From contig NZ_JAXCIL010000001.1 of the NCBI RefSeq assembly GCF_034387475.1, positions 2,914,001 through 2,978,000 on the forward strand: a DNA stretch of 64,000 nt, in the 5' to 3' direction. The number at the start of each line of letters is the position of its first letter. The first letter of the stretch is position 1. Shown here in pieces: positions 19,139-29,197 of the stretch. This DNA comes from Pseudomonas sp. Teo4. GTDB lineage: Bacteria; Pseudomonadota; Gammaproteobacteria; Pseudomonadales; Pseudomonadaceae. The translations under genes and the position numbers were made by a program. The notes below the pieces were generated by a model, which saw nothing but the letters and a program-made list of their open reading frames with translations, was not told the DNA's origin and searched no databases.

Positions 19139-21066
19139 GCAAACGTCTGAGCTGGGATATCCACACCCGCACCCAGATGATCAGCCTGGGCCCTGCACTG
19201 CTGCTGACCCTGCTGCTGATCAGTTTCTTCACCTTCGTGCGTATCCAGGACCTGCGCCAGGAGCTCAACCACACCGGGCAGTTGATCGCCAACCAGTTGG
19301 CGCCGGCTTCCGAGTATGGCGTGATCTCGGGCAACAACGAGGTGCTCGAAGGCCTGATGAGGGCCACCCTGAGCATTCCACACGTACGCTTTCTCGAGGT
19401 GCAGGACAGCCGCAACCATATTCTGGTGTACGTCGAGCAGACCGACGAGAGCAGCAACCGTGCCCAGCGTGTAGAGGTGTTCCAGGCGCCCATACGCCTG
19501 CAGCAGATTCGCCTGGACAGCGACTTCCTGCAGCAAGGCAAGGCGCCAACACCCGCCATCGGCGACGATTATCTGGGTCGGGTGATCGTCGGCATGTCCG
19601 ATGATGCGTTCAGCCAGCGACAACAGGAGATCGTCATCAAGGCCGGCATTCTTGCCTTGTTCGCGCTGTTGTTCACCTTCCTGCTCGCCCGCCGCCTGGC
19701 CATGAGCCTGGCCAAGCCGATCAGCGACATGGGGCATGCGGTGAAGGCCATCCAGCAAGGCGAGTACAACGCCCCGCTGCCCGTGGTGGACGACAGCGAG
19801 CTTGGCCACCTGGCGCGCCACATCAACAACCTGGCCAGCGCCCTGGAGCAGGCCAGCGACGAACAGAAGCAGGCCATCGCCCAGTTGATCCAGGCCCGCG
19901 AGGAGGCCGAACAGGCCAACCGCGCCAAGTCCGACTTCCTGGCGATGATGAGCCATGAGCTGCGCACTCCGATGAACGGCGTCCTGGGCATGCTGCAATT
20001 GCTGGAAACCACCCAGCTGACCCCCGAGCAGGCCGATTACACCGCGGTCGCCAGCGAATCCACCGGTCACCTGCTCAAGGTGATCAATGACATCCTCGAT
20101 TTCTCGCGAATCGAGCGCACCACCCTGGAGCTGGAGCAGATCGACTTCAACCTGGGCGAGCTGATCTCCAGCAGCGTCCAGTCGTTCCAGCACAGCGCCC
20201 AGCAGCGCGGCCTCGACCTTCAGTTGCAGTTGCCAGCAGGCATGCGGCAACTTGAAGTCAGCGGCGACCCGACGCGAATCCGCCAGATCCTGCTGAACTT
20301 GATCGGCAACGCGCTGAAATTCACCGAACGTGGCCAGGTTCAGGTACAGGCGCGCTGGCAGCCTCTTGACCGGCAATTGATCTGGTTCACCTGCAGTGTG
20401 CGTGACACCGGCATCGGCATCGACAGCGAGCGCCTGGAAACCATGTTCGTGGCCTTCCAGCAAGCCGACAGCTCGATTTCCCGACGCTATGGCGGTACCG
20501 GCCTTGGCCTGTCGATCGCCCGCACCCTGGCCGAGCGCATGGGCGGCAAGCTGCGTGGAGAAAGCCGCGAAGGGCTGGGTTCGACCTTTACCCTGGAAAT
20601 ACCTTTGACACTGGCCAGCGTGGCCACTGCGGCGTTGCCGGGCAGTGCCGCCGAAGGCAGCCTGGGGGCCGAGGGCGAGCGCATCCTGCTGGTGGAGGAC
20701 AATCCGGTCAATCAAAGTGTCATCGAGGCCATGTTGCGCAGCCTGGGACTTGAGGTGAGCGTGGCGCTGGATGGCGTACAGGCCGTGGATCAGGTCAGCC
20801 AGCAGCGCTTCGCCGCAGTGCTGATGGATTGCCGGCTGCCCCGGCTGGACGGCTATGAGGCCACCCGGCGCATCCGCCAGTTGCCTGATTGCGACAGCCT
20901 GCCCATCATTGCCCTGACGGCGAATGCCTTGCAGGGCGACCGCGAGCGCTGCATGGCCGCCGGCATGAACGATTACCTGAGCAAACCCTTTCGTCGCACC
21001 GAGTTACAACGCGTGTTACAGCGCTGGTTACCCGGCCGGACAGCCGCGACTGGCGATAAATGCTAA
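19135..21066 (+). CDS. Hybrid sensor histidine kinase / response regulator
   Basis: 643 residues. Two membrane segments (about 15-36 and 168-190) enclose a periplasmic sensor of about 130 residues, followed by a HAMP linker. The HisKA domain has [10 protein letters not shown] with phospho-acceptor His274. The HATPase domain has N-box Asn392 in IGNALKF and G-boxes DTGIGID and GGTGLGLS. The C-terminal receiver has Asp565 in LMDCRLP and a KPF motif. There is no Hpt domain, so a separate phosphotransfer protein is needed. By position next to fabA it matches P. aeruginosa PA1611, which acts through HptB and RetS; orthology is inferred. Confidence 0.92.
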   Translation: MSKRLSWDIHTRTQMISLGPALLLTLLLISFFTFVRIQDLRQELNHTGQLIANQLAPASEYGVISGNNEVLEGLMRATLSIPHVRFLEVQDSRNHILVYVEQTDESSNRAQRVEVFQAPIRLQQIRLDSDFLQQGKAPTPAIGDDYLGRVIVGMSDDAFSQRQQEIVIKAGILALFALLFTFLLARRLAMSLAKPISDMGHAVKAIQQGEYNAPLPVVDDSELGHLARHINNLASALEQASDEQKQAIAQLIQAREEAEQANRAKSDFLAMMSHELRTPMNGVLGMLQLLETTQLTPEQADYTAVASESTGHLLKVINDILDFSRIERTTLELEQIDFNLGELISSSVQSFQHSAQQRGLDLQLQLPAGMRQLEVSGDPTRIRQILLNLIGNALKFTERGQVQVQARWQPLDRQLIWFTCSVRDTGIGIDSERLETMFVAFQQADSSISRRYGGTGLGLSIARTLAERMGGKLRGESREGLGSTFTLEIPLTLASVATAALPGSAAEGSLGAEGERILLVEDNPVNQSVIEAMLRSLGLEVSVALDGVQAVDQVSQQRFAAVLMDCRLPRLDGYEATRRIRQLPDCDSLPIIALTANALQGDRERCMAAGMNDYLSKPFRRTELQRVLQRWLPGRTAATGDKC

Positions 21067-21120
21067 AGTGCGGCAGTCTTAAGGACTGGACAGGACCTTC
21101 GTCGGCCCTGAAAATAGACG

Positions 21121-21145
21121 TTTCAGTGCACACCTGTACTTCTTT
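21121..21145 (+). promoter_or_regulatory. Possible FabR/DesT-like operator before fabA
   Basis: AGTGCACACCTGTACTTC (21125-21142) is an imperfect dyad resembling the operators of the unsaturated fatty acid regulators FabR (E. coli) and DesT (P. aeruginosa), which control fabAB. Only about 10-11 of 18 positions agree with the sites I remember, so this is tentative. Confidence 0.25.
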
Positions 21146-21274
21146 TTGCCAGGTGCGCTGTGACTTTCACCACAACGCAATAGTCTACCTGTAGGCTGCC
21201 GCCCCGGACTCAACGCACTCCGGGCCGGCCGGGAAGATTCATCCCCTGCCGCAGGGGGTTATTGAGGAGCTCGC

Positions 21275-21790
21275 ATGACCAAACAACACGCCTTTACTCG
21301 GGAAGACCTGCTGCGCTGCAGTCGCGGTGAGCTGTTCGGCCCAGGTAATGCGCAACTGCCCGCGCCGAACATGCTGATGGTCGATCGCATCACCCACATC
21401 AGCGAAGAAGGCGGCAAGTACGGCAAAGGTGAATTGGTCGCCGAGCTGGATATCAATCCGGACCTGTGGTTCTTCGCCTGTCACTTCGAAGGCGACCCGG
21501 TAATGCCAGGCTGCCTGGGCCTCGACGCCATGTGGCAGTTGGTAGGCTTCTTCCTCGGCTGGCAGGGTCTGCCGGGCCGTGGCCGCGCTTTGGGCTCGGG
21601 CGAAGTGAAGTTCTTCGGCCAGGTATTGCCAGAAGCCAAGAAAGTCACCTACAACATTCACATCAAGCGCGTCCTGAAGGGCAAGCTGAACATGGCCATC
21701 GCCGATGGCTCGGTCAGCGTCGATGGTCGCGAGATCTACACCGCCGAAGCCCTGCGGGTCGGCGTGTTCACCTCCACTGACAATTTCTAA
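21275..21790 (+). CDS. fabA: 3-hydroxydecanoyl-ACP dehydratase/isomerase
   Basis: Introduces the cis double bond in anaerobic-type unsaturated fatty acid synthesis. The 171-residue protein has the hot-dog fold catalytic pair His70 ([10 protein letters not shown]) and Asp84 ([11 protein letters not shown]). A ribosome site GAGGAG precedes the ATG. It is 11 bases ahead of fabB. Confidence 0.98.
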   Translation: MTKQHAFTREDLLRCSRGELFGPGNAQLPAPNMLMVDRITHISEEGGKYGKGELVAELDINPDLWFFACHFEGDPVMPGCLGLDAMWQLVGFFLGWQGLPGRGRALGSGEVKFFGQVLPEAKKVTYNIHIKRVLKGKLNMAIADGSVSVDGREIYTAEALRVGVFTSTDNF

Positions 21791-21801
21791 GGGTTATTCG
21801 C

Positions 21802-23022
21802 ATGCGCCGCGTCGTTATCACTGGTCTGGGCATCGTATCGTGCCTGGGCAATGACAAAGCTACTGTCACCGAAAACCTGCGCAACAGCCGTCCGGGCATT
21901 CGTTACAACCCGGAATACAAGGAAATGGGGCTGCGTAGCCAGGTTTCCGGTTCCATCGACCTCAACCTCGAAGAACTGATCGACCGCAAGGTCTACCGCT
22001 TCGTCGGCCACGCTGCTGCCTACGCCTACCTGGCGATGCAGGACGCGATCAAGGACTCCGGCCTGACCGAAGAGCAAGTGTCCAACCCGCGTACCGGCCT
22101 GGTTGCCGGCTCCGGCGGCGCTTCGACCCTGAACCAGATGGAAGCGCTGGACACCCTGCGCGAGAAAGGCGTCAAGCGCGTCGGCCCTTACCGCGTAACC
22201 CGCACCATGGGTAGCACCGTGTCGGCGTGCCTGGCCACCCCGTTCAAGATCAAGGGCATCAACTACTCGATCTCGTCGGCTTGCGCCACCTCGGCACACT
22301 GCATCGGTACCGCCCTGGAGCAGATCCAGTGGGGCAAGCAAGACATCGTCTTCGCCGGCGGCGGTGAAGAAGAGCACTGGAGCCAGTCGTTCCTGTTCGA
22401 TGCCATGGGCGCCCTGTCGACCAAGCGCAACGAAACCCCGGAACTGGCTTCGCGCGCCTATGACGCCGACCGTGACGGCTTCGTCATCGCGGGCGGTGGC
22501 GGCATGGTAGTGGTCGAGGAGCTGGAGCACGCTCTGGCCCGTGGCGCCAAGATCTACGCCGAAATCGTTGGCTACGGAGCAACTTCCGACGGCTACGACA
22601 TGGTCGCACCGAGCGGCGAAGGCGCCATCCGCTGCATGCAGCAGGCGCTGTCCACCGTCGACACCCCGATCGACTACCTGAACACCCACGGCACCTCGAC
22701 TCCGGTCGGCGACGTTGCCGAAATGAAGGGCGTTCGCGAAGTGTTCGGCGACAAGGCACCGAAGATCAGCTCGACCAAGAGCCTGTCCGGCCACTCGCTG
22801 GGCGCCGCTGGCGTGCACGAGGCGATCTACTGCCTGCTGATGATGGAAAACAACTTCATCGCCGGCTCCGCCAACATCGACGAGCTGGACCCGGAAGTCG
22901 CCGACCTGCCGGTACTGCGCAAAACCGAAGAGAACGCCAAGATCGACACGGTCATGAGCAACAGCTTCGGCTTCGGCGGCACCAACGCCACTCTGGTGCT
23001 CAAGCGCTGGACTGGCAAGTGA
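21802..23022 (+). CDS. fabB: 3-oxoacyl-ACP synthase I
   Basis: Condensing enzyme that elongates the cis-unsaturated intermediates made by FabA. It has 406 residues. The catalytic Cys161 is in [12 protein letters not shown], and the two catalytic His are in [10 protein letters not shown] and [12 protein letters not shown]. It is followed by a strong terminator. Confidence 0.98.
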   Translation: MRRVVITGLGIVSCLGNDKATVTENLRNSRPGIRYNPEYKEMGLRSQVSGSIDLNLEELIDRKVYRFVGHAAAYAYLAMQDAIKDSGLTEEQVSNPRTGLVAGSGGASTLNQMEALDTLREKGVKRVGPYRVTRTMGSTVSACLATPFKIKGINYSISSACATSAHCIGTALEQIQWGKQDIVFAGGGEEEHWSQSFLFDAMGALSTKRNETPELASRAYDADRDGFVIAGGGGMVVVEELEHALARGAKIYAEIVGYGATSDGYDMVAPSGEGAIRCMQQALSTVDTPIDYLNTHGTSTPVGDVAEMKGVREVFGDKAPKISSTKSLSGHSLGAAGVHEAIYCLLMMENNFIAGSANIDELDPEVADLPVLRKTEENAKIDTVMSNSFGFGGTNATLVLKRWTGK

Positions 23023-23041
23023 TACGCTGATGCGGTAAACG

Positions 23042-23070
23042 AAAACGCCCCGACTGGTTCGGGGCGTTTT
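23042..23070. terminator. fabB terminator (bidirectional)
   Basis: Stem AACGCCCCG/CGGGGCGTT with a short loop, followed by TTTT on the plus strand and an A-run on the other side. It ends fabAB. Confidence 0.88.
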
Positions 23071-23089
23071 CATTTGTGGTGTCTGTTCT

Positions 23090-23219
23090 GGCCTCTTCGC
23101 GGGTAAACCCGCTCCCACAAGATTGCGCGACACCTGGACTCCCCCCAAGGGTTGGGTTTGTGTCCAACTTCTTTGGGGCAGTCCACACCTGTGGGAGCGG
23201 GTTTACCCGCGAAGAGGCC
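23090..23219. repeat. REP doublet with nested inner palindrome
   Basis: Perfect 30-base inverted arms (23090-23119 and 23190-23219) contain the GCGGGTAAACCCGCTCCCAC core. The spacer is also self-complementary (GGACTCCCCCCAA against TTGGGGCAGTCC, then GGGTTGG against CCAAC). The whole 130 bases can fold into one long hairpin between the convergent fabB and amidohydrolase genes. Confidence 0.88.
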
Positions 23220-23234
23220 GGCACATACGAAATA

Positions 23235-24236
23235 CTATTGTTTGGGCAACACAGCCAGAAAATTGGCTCGCGCCACCTTGTTCGCCACGTCCTCAGGCAA
23301 GGCATCCAGAAACGGCCTGAAGCCGTGCATCTGCTCCCCCAGGCTAGCAAACCGCCCCACCACGTCCGACCCCAGCATGAACCGGTCCGGGTGTTTCTCG
23401 ACCAATTCGAGCCACTCCTTGCGCGGCACGCCCTTCTTATCCAGCAGATAAGGCTCAAGCACACTCCAGGACAGATCCACGTACAAATTAGGGTAATCCT
23501 CCAGCAGTCGTGCCAGCACCGGCAACAGAAAGTCCATCTGCGTCTGATGCCGATGAATTTCCATGCTGCTACCTGCATGCGCCCAGATGAAACGGGTGTG
23601 CGGATGATTGCGCAAAGGCTCTTCGATTTCCGCCAGGTAGAGCGGGTTGCGCTCGCGCTTGGAGGTGATGTTGGAGTGCAGCAACACCGGCATGTCGCGC
23701 TCGGCCGCCAAGTGATAGATGCGCGCCATGGCTTCGTTGTTGGCCCGCGGCGTGTCGCCACTGGTCAGCGCCGTCAGGTCGTCATGTCGCGTGAACACCT
23801 CTCCAATACCCTGCCAAAGCCCCGGGTACAGCTCGAGCATGCGCTCGATATGGCTGACGGCGTTCTTGTCCACGGGGTTGAAGCCGGTCAGAAACGGGTG
23901 GAATCGGCGGCGCTCATTGACCGGCAACTTCTCCAGCGCCGCCGCCACATACAAGTCGGTGGCGCTGTACCAATAGGCATCGGCATCATCGCCTGCGTAA
24001 TAACGCGGGCGCTTGGGTTCGTCTTCGTGCCATTTCTTGGCCACCGGAATACCGGAAATCATCGAATGCTCGACACCCGCCTGATCCATGGCCTTGATCA
24101 AGGCAGGCATGCCCTCGGTTTCCTGGAAGAAATCGACGTAGTGCAGATGCGCATCGCTGTAACGATAGTCACGCGCCTGCGCCGCCTGGCCTAGACAGAA
24201 AGACAGCAGCACGCAGCCCACCACCCTGACGATCAT
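23235..24236 (-). CDS. Exported amidohydrolase-family protein
   Basis: A 333-residue metal-dependent hydrolase of the amidohydrolase_2 type with a signal peptide (MIVRVVGCVLLSFCLGQAAQ, cut near ARDYR). Candidate metal ligands are the HxH motif DAHLHYVDFF, LLHSNITSKR, FIWAHAGSS and MLGSDVVG. The ATG at 24234-24236 follows AAGGAG at ideal spacing. Most family members are cytosolic, so export is unusual. Substrate unknown. Confidence 0.85.
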   Translation of the reverse strand: MIVRVVGCVLLSFCLGQAAQARDYRYSDAHLHYVDFFQETEGMPALIKAMDQAGVEHSMISGIPVAKKWHEDEPKRPRYYAGDDADAYWYSATDLYVAAALEKLPVNERRRFHPFLTGFNPVDKNAVSHIERMLELYPGLWQGIGEVFTRHDDLTALTSGDTPRANNEAMARIYHLAAERDMPVLLHSNITSKRERNPLYLAEIEEPLRNHPHTRFIWAHAGSSMEIHRHQTQMDFLLPVLARLLEDYPNLYVDLSWSVLEPYLLDKKGVPRKEWLELVEKHPDRFMLGSDVVGRFASLGEQMHGFRPFLDALPEDVANKVARANFLAVLPKQ

Positions 24237-24350
24237 CGATCCGCTCCTTATCCCGTTACGAAAGGGTAGACCGACCACCTGGCCCAGCGGTTCAGCAACG
24301 CCCGGCAAACCGCTATGCTTGGGGCATTTCCACCCTGTCTGGAGCCCATC

Positions 24351-25214
24351 ATGAGCCGCCCCCTGGTCATCCGCCCACGCGCCGAATCGGTCGAGGGCCA
24401 GCCGATCCTGCGCCCCCTGCCATCGGCGCAATGCCGAAGCGTCGGCCCGTTCGTGTTCTTCGACCACATGCTGGAAACCGATTACGCGCCAGGCAGCGGC
24501 ATGGATATTCGCCAGCACCCGCACATTGGCCTATCCACCCTGACCTACCTGTTCGAAGGCGAGATCCTGCACAAGGACAGCCTGGGGTCCGAACAACGGG
24601 TACAGCCAGGCGATGTGAGCTGGATGACCGCAGGCAGCGGTGTAGCCCATGTCGAACGCACCCCTGCCGATGCCTTCAGCGATGGCTCCCGGCTACATGG
24701 CCTGCAGGTATGGCTGGCATCACCCCGCGAGCATGAACAAGGGGCGGCCAGCTACAGCCATCATCCAGCGGCCAGCCTGCCGGTCAGCGACAACCTGGGC
24801 GTACGTATCTGCATGATTGCCGGCAGCGGCTTCTGCCTGGAGTCGCCGGTACCGGTACTCTCCCCTACCCTCTATGCCCATGTGTGCATGCAGCCAGCCA
24901 CCACGTTGCTGGTGCCGGATGAGCATGTGCAACGGGCGCTGTACCTGCTGGACGGCGAGATGCTGATGAATGACGAAGAAGTCGAACCCTGCAGCCTGGT
25001 GGTGTTGCCTGAGGGTGAAGAAGTCACGCTCTATGCCGAGGGCGACTGCCAGCTGGTGCTGATTGGCGGTGCGCCGCTGGATGGGCCACGGAGGATGAAC
25101 TGGAATTTTGTGGCGAGCGACCCAGAGCTGATCGAGCAAGCCAGGGCTAGATGGGCTGCGGGGGATTGGCCCAAAGTGCCAGGGGAGACTTCACGGATCG
25201 AGTTACCCAGATGA
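24351..25214 (+). CDS. Pirin family protein
   Basis: A 287-residue bicupin. The N-terminal cupin has the metal-binding motif HPHIGLSTLTYL and a His and Glu in GVAHVERTP; the C-terminal cupin is less conserved. Bacterial pirins include quercetin dioxygenases and redox regulators, so the role is open. The ATG at 24351 is preceded by TGGAGCCC. Confidence 0.9.
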   Translation: MSRPLVIRPRAESVEGQPILRPLPSAQCRSVGPFVFFDHMLETDYAPGSGMDIRQHPHIGLSTLTYLFEGEILHKDSLGSEQRVQPGDVSWMTAGSGVAHVERTPADAFSDGSRLHGLQVWLASPREHEQGAASYSHHPAASLPVSDNLGVRICMIAGSGFCLESPVPVLSPTLYAHVCMQPATTLLVPDEHVQRALYLLDGEMLMNDEEVEPCSLVVLPEGEEVTLYAEGDCQLVLIGGAPLDGPRRMNWNFVASDPELIEQARARWAAGDWPKVPGETSRIELPR

Positions 25215-25322
25215 TGCGGGGCCGCTTCGCGGCCCATCGCAGGCTCCCACGGATTCTCGAACAAACAGAAAGGTGGGAGCTTGCGGGGTCGGGGCACCGA
25301 ACCGCAGCAGCCCCCACGCTTA
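25215..25322. repeat. REP-like hairpin between convergent genes
   Basis: GGGCCGC/GCGGCCC at 25219-25235 forms a short stem, followed by CTCCCAC and, about 40 bases later, the complementary GTGGGAG. It may end both convergent transcripts but lacks a T-run. Confidence 0.45.
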
Positions 25323-26048
25323 TCAGCGCTGGAACACTTCGGTCAGCAGATTGTGCATCGAGCGGAACGCCCGCTCCGAAGTGCGCCGGTCGTACTGCAT
25401 CTTGCCCGGCACGTTGGCATTCGGGTCGGTGAACGAGTGCACAGCGCCGCCATAGCTGAGCAGCTGCCAATCAACCTTCGCCGCGTTCATTTCGTCTTCA
25501 AAGGCCGGCAATTGTTCTTTCGGCACCAGCGGGTCGGACGCGCCATGCAGCACCAGCACCGAGCCCTTGATACGCTTGGCATCTTCCGGGTTCGGGGTAT
25601 CCAGCGTGCCATGGAACGACACCGCCGCCCTCAAGTCCGCCCCCGTGCGAGCCAGTTCCAGCGCACAGCAACCACCGAAGCAGAAGCCAAAGGTCGCCAC
25701 CTTGCCAGGTTCCAGCAACGCCCTGGACTGCCCCAGCAGCTGCGCCAGAGCCTCTTGCATGCGCTTGCGCAGCTCAGCACGGTCATTCTTCAACGGCATC
25801 ATCGCCGCCCCGGCTTCGTCGGCATTGGACGGACGCACCGATTGCCCATACAGGTCGGCAATCAGCACCACATAGCCTTTCTCGGCCACTTCCTTGGCGA
25901 TACGCTCGGCACCTTCGCCAATGCCCATCCAGTTCGGCGCCATGACCAGACCAGGGCGGCCCAGCGCGCCCGGCTCATACACCAGGCGGCTTTCATAGGT
26001 CTTGCCGGACAGGTGGTAAACCAGCGATTCGACGATTACCTTGCTCAT
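25323..26048 (-). CDS. Dienelactone hydrolase family protein
   Basis: A 241-residue alpha/beta hydrolase with the family's cysteine nucleophile in GFCFGG (Cys123), an Asp in GASDPLVP and a His in GGAVHSFTDP. This triad order is typical of dienelactone hydrolases acting on lactones or similar esters. The ATG at 26046-26048 has AAGGAG upstream. No aromatic degradation genes are nearby, so a general esterase role is likely. Confidence 0.9.
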   Translation of the reverse strand: MSKVIVESLVYHLSGKTYESRLVYEPGALGRPGLVMAPNWMGIGEGAERIAKEVAEKGYVVLIADLYGQSVRPSNADEAGAAMMPLKNDRAELRKRMQEALAQLLGQSRALLEPGKVATFGFCFGGCCALELARTGADLRAAVSFHGTLDTPNPEDAKRIKGSVLVLHGASDPLVPKEQLPAFEDEMNAAKVDWQLLSYGGAVHSFTDPNANVPGKMQYDRRTSERAFRSMHNLLTEVFQR

Positions 26049-26074
26049 CAAGCACTCCTTAGGCATTCACCATT

Positions 26075-26099
26075 AAAAAAGCCCGCCGAAGCGGGCTTT
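26075..26099 (-). terminator. htpG terminator
   Basis: On the minus strand, AAAGCCCGC TTC GGCGGGCTTTTTT starts 14 bases after the htpG stop. It is a strong stem with a T-run. Confidence 0.9.
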
Positions 26100-26112
26100 G
26101 CAACGCATAAAC

Positions 26113-28017
26113 TCAAGCAGACAGCTCGACCAGCAGCTTATTCAGGCGACGAACGTAAGCCGCCGGGTCCTTCAGGCTGTCACCGGCTGCCAACGCAGCC
26201 TGATCGAACAGGATGTGCGACAGCTCGGCGAAGCGGTCTTCGCTCTGCTCGTTATCCAGCTTCTCGATCAGCGGGTGAGCTGGGTTGAACTCGAAGATCG
26301 GCTTGGACTCAGGCACCTTCTGCCCGCTGGCCTCGAGGATCTGACGCATCTGCAGGCCCAGGTCCTGCTCGCCGATGGCCAGAATGGCCGGCGAGTCGGT
26401 CAAGCGATGCGATACGCGCACTTCGGCGACGCTGTCGCCGAGCGCAGTTTTCAGGCGCTCGACCAGGCCTTCTTTTTCCTTGGCGACTTCTTCCTGGGCC
26501 TTCTTGTCTTCTTCCGAATCCAGCTTGCCGAGGTCCAGATCGCCACGGGCGATGTCGACGAATGCCTTGCCGTCGAACTCGCTGAGGTAGCTCATCAGCC
26601 ACTCGTCGATACGGTCGGTCAGCAGCAGCACTTCGATGCCTTTCTTGCGGAAGACTTCCAGGTGCGGGCTGTTCTTGACCTGCGCGTAGGACTCGCCGGT
26701 GAGGTAGTAAATCTTGTCCTGACCTTCCTTGGCGCGGGCCAGGTAGTCTGCCAGGGCAACGGTCTGCTCGCCGTTGTCGTCCTGGGTGGAGGCGAAGCGC
26801 AGCAGGCCCGCGATCTTCTCTTTGTTGGCGAAGTCTTCGGCCGGGCCTTCCTTCAGCACCTGGCCGAAGTTCTTCCAGAAGCCCTTGTACTGCTCAGGCT
26901 CGTTCTTGGCCAGCTTCTCCAGCATGTCCAGCGCGCGCTTGGTCAGGGCCGACTTCATCGAGTCGATGATCGGGTCTTTCTGCAGGATTTCACGAGAAAC
27001 GTTCAGCGACAGGTCGTTGGAGTCGACCACGCCCTTGATGAAGCGCAGGTACAGCGGCAGGAACGACTCGGCCTGGTCCATGATGAACACGCGCTGCACG
27101 TACAGCTTCAGGCCGCGCGGTGCTTCACGCTGGTACAGGTCGAACGGCGCACGGGCCGGGACATACAGCAGCGAGTTGTACTCCAGCTTGCCTTCGACCT
27201 TGTTGTGGCTCCAGGCCAGCGGGTTCTCGAAGTCATGGCCGATGTGCTTGTAGAACTCCTGGTATTCCTCGTCCTTGATCTCGGTACGCGGACGGGTCCA
27301 CAGGGCGCTGGCGCGGTTGACGGTTTCCCACTCGACGGCTGGCTGCTCCTCACCTTCGGCGGCAGCTTGCTCTTTAGGCAGCTCGATCGGCAGGGCGATG
27401 TGGTCGGAGTATTTCTTCACCAGGTTGCGCAGGCGCCAACCATCGGCGAACTCTTCTTCACCTTTTTTCAGGTGCAGGACGATACGGGTGCCGCGCTCGG
27501 CCTTGTCGATGGTGGCGACTTCGAACGAGCCCTCGCCCTTGGACGACCAATGCACGCCTTCAGAGGCAGGTTGGCCTGCACGACGGCTAAATACGTCGAC
27601 CTTGTCGGCAACGATGAATGCGGAGTAGAAGCCCACACCGAACTGACCGATCAGGTGCGAGTCCTTCTTCTGGTCACCGCTGAGGTTCTTCATGAAGTCG
27701 GCAGTACCCGACTTGGCAATGGTACCCAGATGCGCGATGACATCGTCACGGCTCATGCCGATACCGTTGTCCTCGAGGGTCACGGTGTGAGCGTCCTTGT
27801 CGAAGCTCAGGCGAATCTTCAGATCGGCGCCGCCTTCAAGCAGTTCGGGCTTGGCCAGCGCTTCGAAACGCAGCTTGTCAGCGGCGTCGGAGGCGTTGGA
27901 GACCAGCTCACGCAGGAAAATTTCTTTATTCGAGTACAGCGAGTGAATCATGAGGTGCAGCAGCTGCTTTACCTCGGTCTGGAAGCCCAGGGTTTCTTTT
28001 TGTGTTTCCACAGTCAT
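26113..28017 (-). CDS. htpG: HtpG (Hsp90) chaperone
   Basis: ATP-dependent chaperone. The 634-residue protein contains the N-terminal ATP-binding motifs ([36 protein letters not shown]), followed by the middle and dimerisation domains. I chose the ATG at 28015-28017 (MTVETQKE); the frame also opens three codons upstream at a TTG, and a GGAG precedes both. Confidence 0.97.
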   Translation of the reverse strand: MTVETQKETLGFQTEVKQLLHLMIHSLYSNKEIFLRELVSNASDAADKLRFEALAKPELLEGGADLKIRLSFDKDAHTVTLEDNGIGMSRDDVIAHLGTIAKSGTADFMKNLSGDQKKDSHLIGQFGVGFYSAFIVADKVDVFSRRAGQPASEGVHWSSKGEGSFEVATIDKAERGTRIVLHLKKGEEEFADGWRLRNLVKKYSDHIALPIELPKEQAAAEGEEQPAVEWETVNRASALWTRPRTEIKDEEYQEFYKHIGHDFENPLAWSHNKVEGKLEYNSLLYVPARAPFDLYQREAPRGLKLYVQRVFIMDQAESFLPLYLRFIKGVVDSNDLSLNVSREILQKDPIIDSMKSALTKRALDMLEKLAKNEPEQYKGFWKNFGQVLKEGPAEDFANKEKIAGLLRFASTQDDNGEQTVALADYLARAKEGQDKIYYLTGESYAQVKNSPHLEVFRKKGIEVLLLTDRIDEWLMSYLSEFDGKAFVDIARGDLDLGKLDSEEDKKAQEEVAKEKEGLVERLKTALGDSVAEVRVSHRLTDSPAILAIGEQDLGLQMRQILEASGQKVPESKPIFEFNPAHPLIEKLDNEQSEDRFAELSHILFDQAALAAGDSLKDPAAYVRRLNKLLVELSA

Positions 28018-28087
28018 GGTCTTCAAAACTCCGATCTGATGGCAGTTGGCGCCTGGCGGCCGAATTGGCCTGCTTTAACGGCGGATG

Positions 28088-28570
28088 TCATGCAGATGGG
28101 GGCTGCCCGGATGATTTCAAGGGCTTTTCCGGTTCGATCTTGAAATGGGCGCGTGCCGTGGCGATCGGTGATTGGCGATCGCCCTGCCAGGCGGTGATGG
28201 CGACGTTGGTCACACGCCGGCCCTGGCGCCACAGCTGGCACTGTGCGTAGGTGTCGCGAAAATGCCCGGCTCGCAGGTAGTCGATGGAAAAGTCGATGAT
28301 CTTGGGAATGCTCGCACTCTCGCTGTAGATCAGCAGGTAAAGTGCCGCGGACAGTTCCATGAAGCCGGCAATCACCCCACCGTGAATGGCTGGCAGCAAG
28401 GGGTTGCCGATATTGTCCTGACTGGCCGGCAGGCGGAACAGCAGGTCCTCGCCCTCGCGCTGGCATTCGATGCCGATCAGGCCTGCATAGGGAATCAGGC
28501 CCAGCAGCGGCCGGTAGTCACCTACCGCATGGGCCTCGTTCAAACGCTGGCGGACATCCCGTGGAATCAT
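28088..28570 (-). CDS. PaaI-type hot-dog thioesterase
   Basis: A 160-residue hot-dog fold protein with the active-site loop IHGGVIAGFMELSAALYLL. Such enzymes hydrolyse acyl-CoA or aryl-CoA thioesters. It overlaps the paralogous thioesterase gene upstream by four bases (ATGA). The Asp/Glu nucleophile candidate after HGG is Glu here (GFMEL) where the neighbour has Asp, which suggests different substrate preferences. Confidence 0.85.
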   Translation of the reverse strand: MIPRDVRQRLNEAHAVGDYRPLLGLIPYAGLIGIECQREGEDLLFRLPASQDNIGNPLLPAIHGGVIAGFMELSAALYLLIYSESASIPKIIDFSIDYLRAGHFRDTYAQCQLWRQGRRVTNVAITAWQGDRQSPIATARAHFKIEPEKPLKSSGQPPSA

Positions 28571-29052
28571 GCGTCTTTCTCCCTGAGGCTGTTGCCGAAA
28601 TGAAGGCCGCCTTTTATGTCCTGCCCAAGGCGCATGAAGGTACCCACCACCTGGCAGATGGGCTGGCCGGGGTCATCCTGATAGGCCGTGCCACGGGTGA
28701 AGATCACATCGCGCGTCACGCGGTAGCACTGGGCGTGCCCGTAGATGTCCTTGCCCGCCTCGGCCGGGTGCATGTAGTCGATACGCAGGTCGAGGGTCGG
28801 GCACACCTCGAAACGCGGCAACACGCACAGCGTGGCCATGCCACAGGTGGTATCCATCAATGTGGTCAGCGCACCACCGTGCACGGCACCGGTCTGCGGG
28901 TTACCGACAATAGCTTTCGACCAGGGCAAGATCAAAGTCATGCCATCGCCATCGGCATGCGCAACCCGCATCTGTAAAACCTGACAATGTTTCAACGCCG
29001 AAAGAAAACGTTCGGCCATCGCCGTCAAGGTTGTATCGCTCATAGGCGCCAT
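28567..29052 (-). CDS. PaaI-type hot-dog thioesterase
   Basis: A 161-residue thioesterase with the motif VHGGALTTLMDTTCGMA. It is translationally coupled to the second thioesterase gene. ATG at 29050-29052 is used; an in-frame ATG three codons on (MSDTTLTAMAERF) is equally possible. Acyl-CoA substrate unknown. Confidence 0.86.
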   Translation of the reverse strand: MAPMSDTTLTAMAERFLSALKHCQVLQMRVAHADGDGMTLILPWSKAIVGNPQTGAVHGGALTTLMDTTCGMATLCVLPRFEVCPTLDLRIDYMHPAEAGKDIYGHAQCYRVTRDVIFTRGTAYQDDPGQPICQVVGTFMRLGQDIKGGLHFGNSLREKDA

Positions 29053-29197
29053 CCGTGATCACTGCCGCAGCGGCATAAAATCGGTAAAAAGTCTATATAG
29101 AACAAACTTTTATATATCTGTAATCTTCGCGGAACTTATTCCGCACAGTTGAACTCGAAGGAACAAGTCACTTATTCCACCAAGGAGAAACACCCCC

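Noticed and set aside
19033..20715. A 560-codon frame opposite the hybrid kinase
   Set aside because: It is covered by a kinase with all motifs in order; the reverse frame has no domains.
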